Part shown: positions 15,260 to 17,929 of the stretch, one piece after another
How the letters are laid out: every line of letters starts with the position of its first letter
Position numbering within the stretch: the stretch's first letter is position 1
Assembly: GCA_934462775.1 (NCBI GenBank)
Contig: CAKSIR010000035.1
Span: 1 to 17,929 of the forward strand
Source of the DNA: an uncultured Ruminiclostridium sp.
GTDB taxonomy: Bacteria; Bacillota; Clostridia; Oscillospirales; Ruminococcaceae
Reading direction: 5' to 3'
Length of the DNA: 17,929 nucleotides
Program-made: the position numbers and the translations under genes
Notes under the pieces: generated by a model
What the model was told of the DNA's origin: nothing
Seen by the model: the letters and a program-made list of their open reading frames with translations, nothing else
The model's database searches: none

Positions 15260-15610
15260 ATGGATACAGCGGCTTTGGCAGCGGTAAATATAGACTATGA
15301 CGAGGGACTCAGGCGCTTTTCGGGCTATGGGGCAATTTATGAGAAGTACCTCAGGAAGTTCGTTGACGACAATTTAGAGGAAACGCTTAACGGGCAGATG
15401 GCGGCAAAGGATTACGCCGGCGCATACGAAACGGCTCACAAGATGAAAGGCGTTATCGGAAACCTGAGCATTAACGGGCTTTACGGCACGGTAACAGCGC
15501 TTTGCGACAGGCTGAAAAACGGCGCGGACATTGAGAGCGCGGTTAAGCTGTACCCTGACTTTGTGCAGGAGCTTGCAGCGGTAAAAACGGTGCTGAGAGA
15601 GCAGCTTTAA
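15260..15610 (+). CDS. Stand-alone Hpt phosphotransfer protein
   Basis: The 116-residue protein is an Hpt four-helix bundle. The phosphorylatable histidine is H60 in AHKMKG (59-64), the HxxKG signature, followed by NLSINGLYGTV typical of the next turn and helix. It carries no kinase or other domain. Translation starts 22 bases after the double-receiver EAL gene, with GAAAGGA before the ATG, so the two are cotranscribed; it most likely passes phosphate between a distant hybrid kinase and one of the two receivers of its neighbour. A perfect palindrome (15601-15615) spans its stop codon. Confidence 0.85.
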   Translation: MDTAALAAVNIDYDEGLRRFSGYGAIYEKYLRKFVDDNLEETLNGQMAAKDYAGAYETAHKMKGVIGNLSINGLYGTVTALCDRLKNGADIESAVKLYPDFVQELAAVKTVLREQL

Positions 15611-15640
15611 GCTGCTGAGTTAAATCGGGAACAGAAACAC

Positions 15641-15668
15641 AAGGGGAGCTTTTCAAAAAGTTCCCCTT
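15641..15668 (+). terminator. Strong hairpin, probable terminator of the Hpt operon
   Basis: A 12-13 bp stem (15641-15653 with 15656-15668; one G-U) closes over a very short loop 30 bases after the hpt stop. Only a weak, interrupted T run follows, so termination efficiency is uncertain. Confidence 0.55.
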
Positions 15669-15720
15669 AGCCGTTTAATTTACAACAAACCGTCCACACT
15701 AATCAAAAACGGAGGTAACT

Positions 15721-16695
15721 ATGTGTACAGCGGCAACCTATAAAACAAGAGATTTTTATTTCGGAAGAACCCTTGACTATGAGTTTTCATACGGCGATGA
15801 AATTACGGTAACGCCGAGAAATTATGCCTTTAAGCTTCGCAGCGGCGCGGCGCTCAGCTCGCACTACGCCATTGTGGGAATGGCTCATGTTGCGGATGAC
15901 TACCCGCTTTACTATGACGGCATAAACGAAAAGGGACTTGGAATGGCGGGGCTGAACTTTGTGGGGAACGCCGCCTACAACGAGGAAATGGACGGTAAGG
16001 AAAACGTTGCTCAGTTCGAGTTTATCCAGTACATTTTGGGACAGTGCGCAAGCGTAAGCGAGGCAAGGCAGAGGCTTGCGGGCATAAATATAACCGCCGT
16101 TCCATTCAGCGATAAGCTGCCCTGCGCACAGCTGCACTGGATTATCGCCGACGAAAATGAATCCATCGTGGTTGAATCCATGAGGGACGGGCTGCACGTT
16201 TATGATAATCCCGCAGGCGTGCTGACCAACAATCCGCCCTTTGAAACGCAGCTGTTCCTGCTGAACAACTATATGGGACTTTCGCCGAAGCAGCCTCGGA
16301 ACAGCTTTGCAAAGGGACTGGAGCTGACTGCGTACAGCCGCGGCATGGGCGCGGTGGGACTGCCGGGGGATTTGTCCTCCGCGTCGCGCTTTGCAAGAGC
16401 TGCTTTCACCAGAATGAACTCGGTTTCGGGTGAGGGCGAAAAGGAAAGCGTAAGCCAGTTCTTCCACATTTTAGGCTCGGTTGACCAGCAGAGAGGCTGC
16501 TGCGAGGTGGCGGAGGGAAAGTACGAGTTTACGATTTACACCTCCTGCTGCAACTGCACCAAGGGAATTTACTACTACACAACCTACGAAAACAGCAGAG
16601 TGAACGCAATCGATATGCACCGCGCCGACCTTGACGGGAACAGGCTTTCCCGCTATCCGCTGCTTAACGGGCAGGATATAAATTATCAGAATTGA
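15721..16695 (+). CDS. Choloylglycine hydrolase family protein, probable bile salt hydrolase
   Basis: This 324-residue Ntn-hydrolase would cleave the amide of conjugated bile acids (or of related N-acyl substrates such as penicillin V). Cys2 becomes the N-terminal nucleophile after removal of Met1. The family's catalytic set is visible: R16 and D19 in FGRTLDYE, N79 in AGLNF, N170 in LTNNPPF, and R223 in SSASRF. The motif YSRGMGAVGLPGD (205-217) is close to the signature of Gram-positive bile salt hydrolases, which favours that activity over penicillin acylase. No signal peptide, so cytoplasmic. Strong GGAGGT before the ATG; the gene stands alone between two hairpins. Presence suggests a gut habitat. 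Substrate is inferred from motifs. Confidence 0.88.
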   Translation: MCTAATYKTRDFYFGRTLDYEFSYGDEITVTPRNYAFKLRSGAALSSHYAIVGMAHVADDYPLYYDGINEKGLGMAGLNFVGNAAYNEEMDGKENVAQFEFIQYILGQCASVSEARQRLAGINITAVPFSDKLPCAQLHWIIADENESIVVESMRDGLHVYDNPAGVLTNNPPFETQLFLLNNYMGLSPKQPRNSFAKGLELTAYSRGMGAVGLPGDLSSASRFARAAFTRMNSVSGEGEKESVSQFFHILGSVDQQRGCCEVAEGKYEFTIYTSCCNCTKGIYYYTTYENSRVNAIDMHRADLDGNRLSRYPLLNGQDINYQN

Positions 16696-16751
16696 GCGTT
16701 TACCGCAAAAGTACACTCGCAGCGGAACAAACTGACCTGCTTAAATACTAT

Positions 16752-16788
16752 AATAAGCTTATGAAAGGAACTTCATAGGCTTATTTTT
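16752..16788 (+). terminator. Intrinsic terminator after the bile salt hydrolase gene
   Basis: A 14-bp stem (16752-16765 with 16772-16785, one U-G) with a 6-base loop runs into a T run (16784-16788), 57 bases after the hydrolase stop. A typical Rho-independent terminator that separates this gene from the small-gene cluster. Confidence 0.8.
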
Positions 16789-16828
16789 ATAGGCTCCTTT
16801 CAAAAATAAAGCAAAGGAAGTGAGTGTA

Positions 16829-17053
16829 ATGGGATTTCTTGACGCAGTAGGAGCGGTATGCGACGCAATCGGTACAGCCGGTCAGGCTTTCAGCGACGCG
16901 TATGACGAATACAGTGGAATGTCGGCAAGAGAGCTGCGATACCATCGGAGGCTGCTTAATGTACAGATGGATTATCTTGACCTTGCCCCTGACGATACTG
17001 TGGCGCGCTCCATGGCACTTGACGCAGTAATGGAGGAGGCGGGATTGAAGTAA
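16829..17053 (+). CDS. Small protein of unknown function (74 aa)
   Basis: I do not recognise this protein. The N-terminal 25 residues (MGFLDAVGAVCDAIGTAGQAF...) are Gly/Ala-rich and could form an amphipathic helix; the rest (about 35-74) is helical and charged, with RELRYHRRLL and an acidic C terminus. The ATG at 16829 is chosen because AAAGGAAG (16813-16820) lies 8 bases upstream; a GTG at 16820 would overlap it. It opens a four-gene cluster and its stop overlaps the next start (TAATG). Its MGFL start recurs in the third gene of the cluster, which suggests a distant relation. Confidence 0.65.
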   Translation: MGFLDAVGAVCDAIGTAGQAFSDAYDEYSGMSARELRYHRRLLNVQMDYLDLAPDDTVARSMALDAVMEEAGLK

Positions 17054-17256
17054 TGAATATCAGAACAGATAACAAAAGCTGCCGCGTCTGCGCGTTTTGC
17101 AGGCACTGGAACGACCCGACCAACTCCAACATAAGACCGAAAGGCATTTTCATGTGGGAGATTATCGACCACGGAATGAAACGCTTCTGCTCGGTAAAGG
17201 GGAACGAGTACCCTGCCTTTAAGACAGCCTGCGACAGCTTTGTGCTGAAGATTTAA
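17053..17256 (+). CDS. Small Cys-rich protein, putative zinc binder (67 aa)
   Basis: The product carries CRVCAFCRHW (10-19), then FCSVKGNEYPAF and CDSF toward the end, giving five cysteines plus a histidine in spacings that fit a small metal-binding fold. I do not know its function. Its ATG overlaps the previous stop by one base (TAATG), and GGAGGAGG at 17032-17039 lies upstream, so translational coupling is likely. Confidence 0.7.
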   Translation: MNIRTDNKSCRVCAFCRHWNDPTNSNIRPKGIFMWEIIDHGMKRFCSVKGNEYPAFKTACDSFVLKI

Positions 17257-17270
17257 AGGCGGTGACAATT

Positions 17271-17510
17271 ATGGGTTTTTTGTCGGATTTTTTAGACAGC
17301 ATTTCGGACAGCCTGCTGAAGAGCGCGGATAACGCCTGCAAGAAGAACGATGAGTTTTATAGGAAAAATCGCGAGTGGTTAGAAAACGACCCGGAAGCAA
17401 TGGCGAAATTCAGCGAGCGCAAAGAAGCATTTGAAAACGCAAGAAGCCAAGCCTATGAGGCAAAGGCAAATATGGAAGCAAACAGAAACAATCACAACAA
17501 TGATTATTGA
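17271..17510 (+). CDS. Small charged helical protein (79 aa)
   Basis: Unrecognised. It starts MGFLSDFLDSISDSLL, an amphipathic helix, and continues as a highly charged, probably coiled-coil helix (about 20-70) with an Asn-rich C-terminal tail. The ATG at 17271 follows AAAGGCGG by about 8 bases; a GTG at 17262 lacks spacing. It shares the MGFL opening and overall plan with the 74-residue protein two genes upstream. Confidence 0.65.
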   Translation: MGFLSDFLDSISDSLLKSADNACKKNDEFYRKNREWLENDPEAMAKFSERKEAFENARSQAYEAKANMEANRNNHNNDY

Positions 17511-17524
17511 AAGGAAGTAAAATT

Positions 17525-17698
17525 ATGAGCAACGAAAGAGAACTTGTACCGGCATACTGCCCATGCGGAAACATTGTAGCACAGATGATGTGTACCGATT
17601 CAACAAGAGCGGGAAAAGAGGTTGTTTGCCCTGCGTGCAGGCAGCGCGTGACCGTAAAGTTCATCGGCAGACACGCCTCCGCAGCTTACAAGCGCTGA
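17525..17698 (+). CDS. Small zinc-ribbon protein (57 aa)
   Basis: CPCG (12-15) and CPAC (35-38) form the two knuckles of a zinc ribbon, joined by a short hairpin-like stretch, and followed by a basic tail ending KR. No other domain. Function unknown; such proteins can bind nucleic acid or act as structural partners. AAAGGAAG at 17510-17517 is 7 bases before the chosen ATG; a TTG at 17507 would start before the ribosome site. Last gene of the cluster, 14 bases after the previous stop. Confidence 0.7.
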   Translation: MSNERELVPAYCPCGNIVAQMMCTDSTRAGKEVVCPACRQRVTVKFIGRHASAAYKR

Positions 17699-17756
17699 TT
17701 TAAGACTTACATTGCGCCTTGAATCAGGAGTTCCGACTTCTGCGGAAGGACGACTG

Positions 17757-17782
17757 GTAGAAATCGGCTCGCCGATTTCTAC
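17757..17782. repeat. Perfect inverted repeat (11-12 bp arms)
   Basis: GTAGAAATCGGC (17757-17768) and its complement (17771-17782) form a tight hairpin 58 bases after the last small gene. No T tract follows. It directly precedes the larger folded region at 17791-17922 and may belong to the same element. Confidence 0.6.
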
Positions 17783-17790
17783 TGGGCTTA

Positions 17791-17922
17791 TGCCCTAAGT
17801 ACCCACCACTTTTTGAAAAAAGTGGACAAAAACTTTAAAATTGCCTTTTCGACAGACTGTCGAAAAAGTCAAATTTAAAGTTTAGGTCAAGCCTTTTCAA
17901 AGGCTTGCAGGTTCTTAGGGCA
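17791..17922 (+). other. Predicted multi-branch structure: closing stem around three hairpins
   Basis: TGCCCTAAG (17791-17799) pairs with CTTAGGGCA (17914-17922), then ACC/GGT pair after one mismatch (17801-17803 with 17910-17912). Inside are three hairpins: CCACTTTTT/AAAAAGTGG (17806-17814 with 17817-17825); AAACTTTAAA/TTTAAAGTTT (17830-17839 with 17874-17883) holding an inner TTTTCGACA/TGTCGAAAA stem (17846-17854 with 17858-17866); and CAAGCCTTT/AAAGGCTTG (17888-17896 with 17899-17907). There is no coding gene in 17699-17929. It could be a non-autonomous palindromic element or a structured RNA; the edges may extend past the window. Confidence 0.55.
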
Positions 17923-17929
17923 GCGCCCT

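Noticed and set aside
16749..16754. TATAAT as a promoter for the small-gene cluster
   Set aside because: No acceptable -35 lies 16-18 bases upstream and the box overlaps the terminator stem of the hydrolase gene.

Overview
The window reads as a chromosomal segment of a low-to-moderate GC Gram-positive anaerobe of the class Clostridia, most likely a gut Ruminococcus/Oscillospiraceae relative. This rests on strong AGGAGG-type ribosome sites, TTG/GTG starts, TATAAT -10 boxes, a type IV pilus set with no PilQ/PilP secretin genes, and a choloylglycine (bile salt) hydrolase. The genus is an inference. No rRNA, tRNA, CRISPR array, transposase or phage gene was seen.

Positions 1-361 are a non-coding leader with strong hairpins, one of them terminator-like (85-120), and a promoter at 276-304. 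It is followed by a tightly packed operon (371-7680): pilC platform, a natural PilM-PilN fusion, a PilO-like protein, a 720-residue PilX/GspK-like prepilin with a beta-helix-like body, and two smaller prepilins with the KKGFTLVE signature. The convergent prepilin peptidase gene pilD (7720-8481, minus strand) shares an intergenic hairpin terminator with this operon. Divergent from pilD come the motor ATPases pilB (with an MshEN-like domain of the c-di-GMP-binding type) and pilT, followed closely by a tandem-GNAT acetyltransferase. Together these encode an almost complete machine: PilB extends and PilT retracts through PilC, PilM-PilN/PilO form the inner assembly, PilD processes prepilins, and three minor-type prepilins are candidates for the tip or initiation complex. 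No obvious short major pilin gene lies in the window.

From 12318 to 12678 there is a terminator, an extended -10 promoter and an unusual run of perfectly abutting hairpins that folds on paper into two consecutive four-way junctions. They lie in the predicted 5' leader of a large REC-GGDEF-EAL-PAS-REC protein. Its GGDEF motif is degenerate and its EAL motif is intact, so it is predicted to be a c-di-GMP phosphodiesterase. A stand-alone Hpt phosphotransfer protein follows in the same operon. With the MshEN-like domain on PilB, this suggests a local phosphorelay to c-di-GMP to pilus control circuit; the coupling is inference.

The right end holds a bile salt hydrolase family gene (15721-16695) with its own terminator. 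A compact cluster of four small unrecognised genes follows (16829-17698), two of them Cys-rich. Last comes a 230-base non-coding tail that again forms a closed stem around three hairpins. The recurrence of this closed three-hairpin layout at two unrelated sites, with different sequences, is the most unexplained signal in the window.
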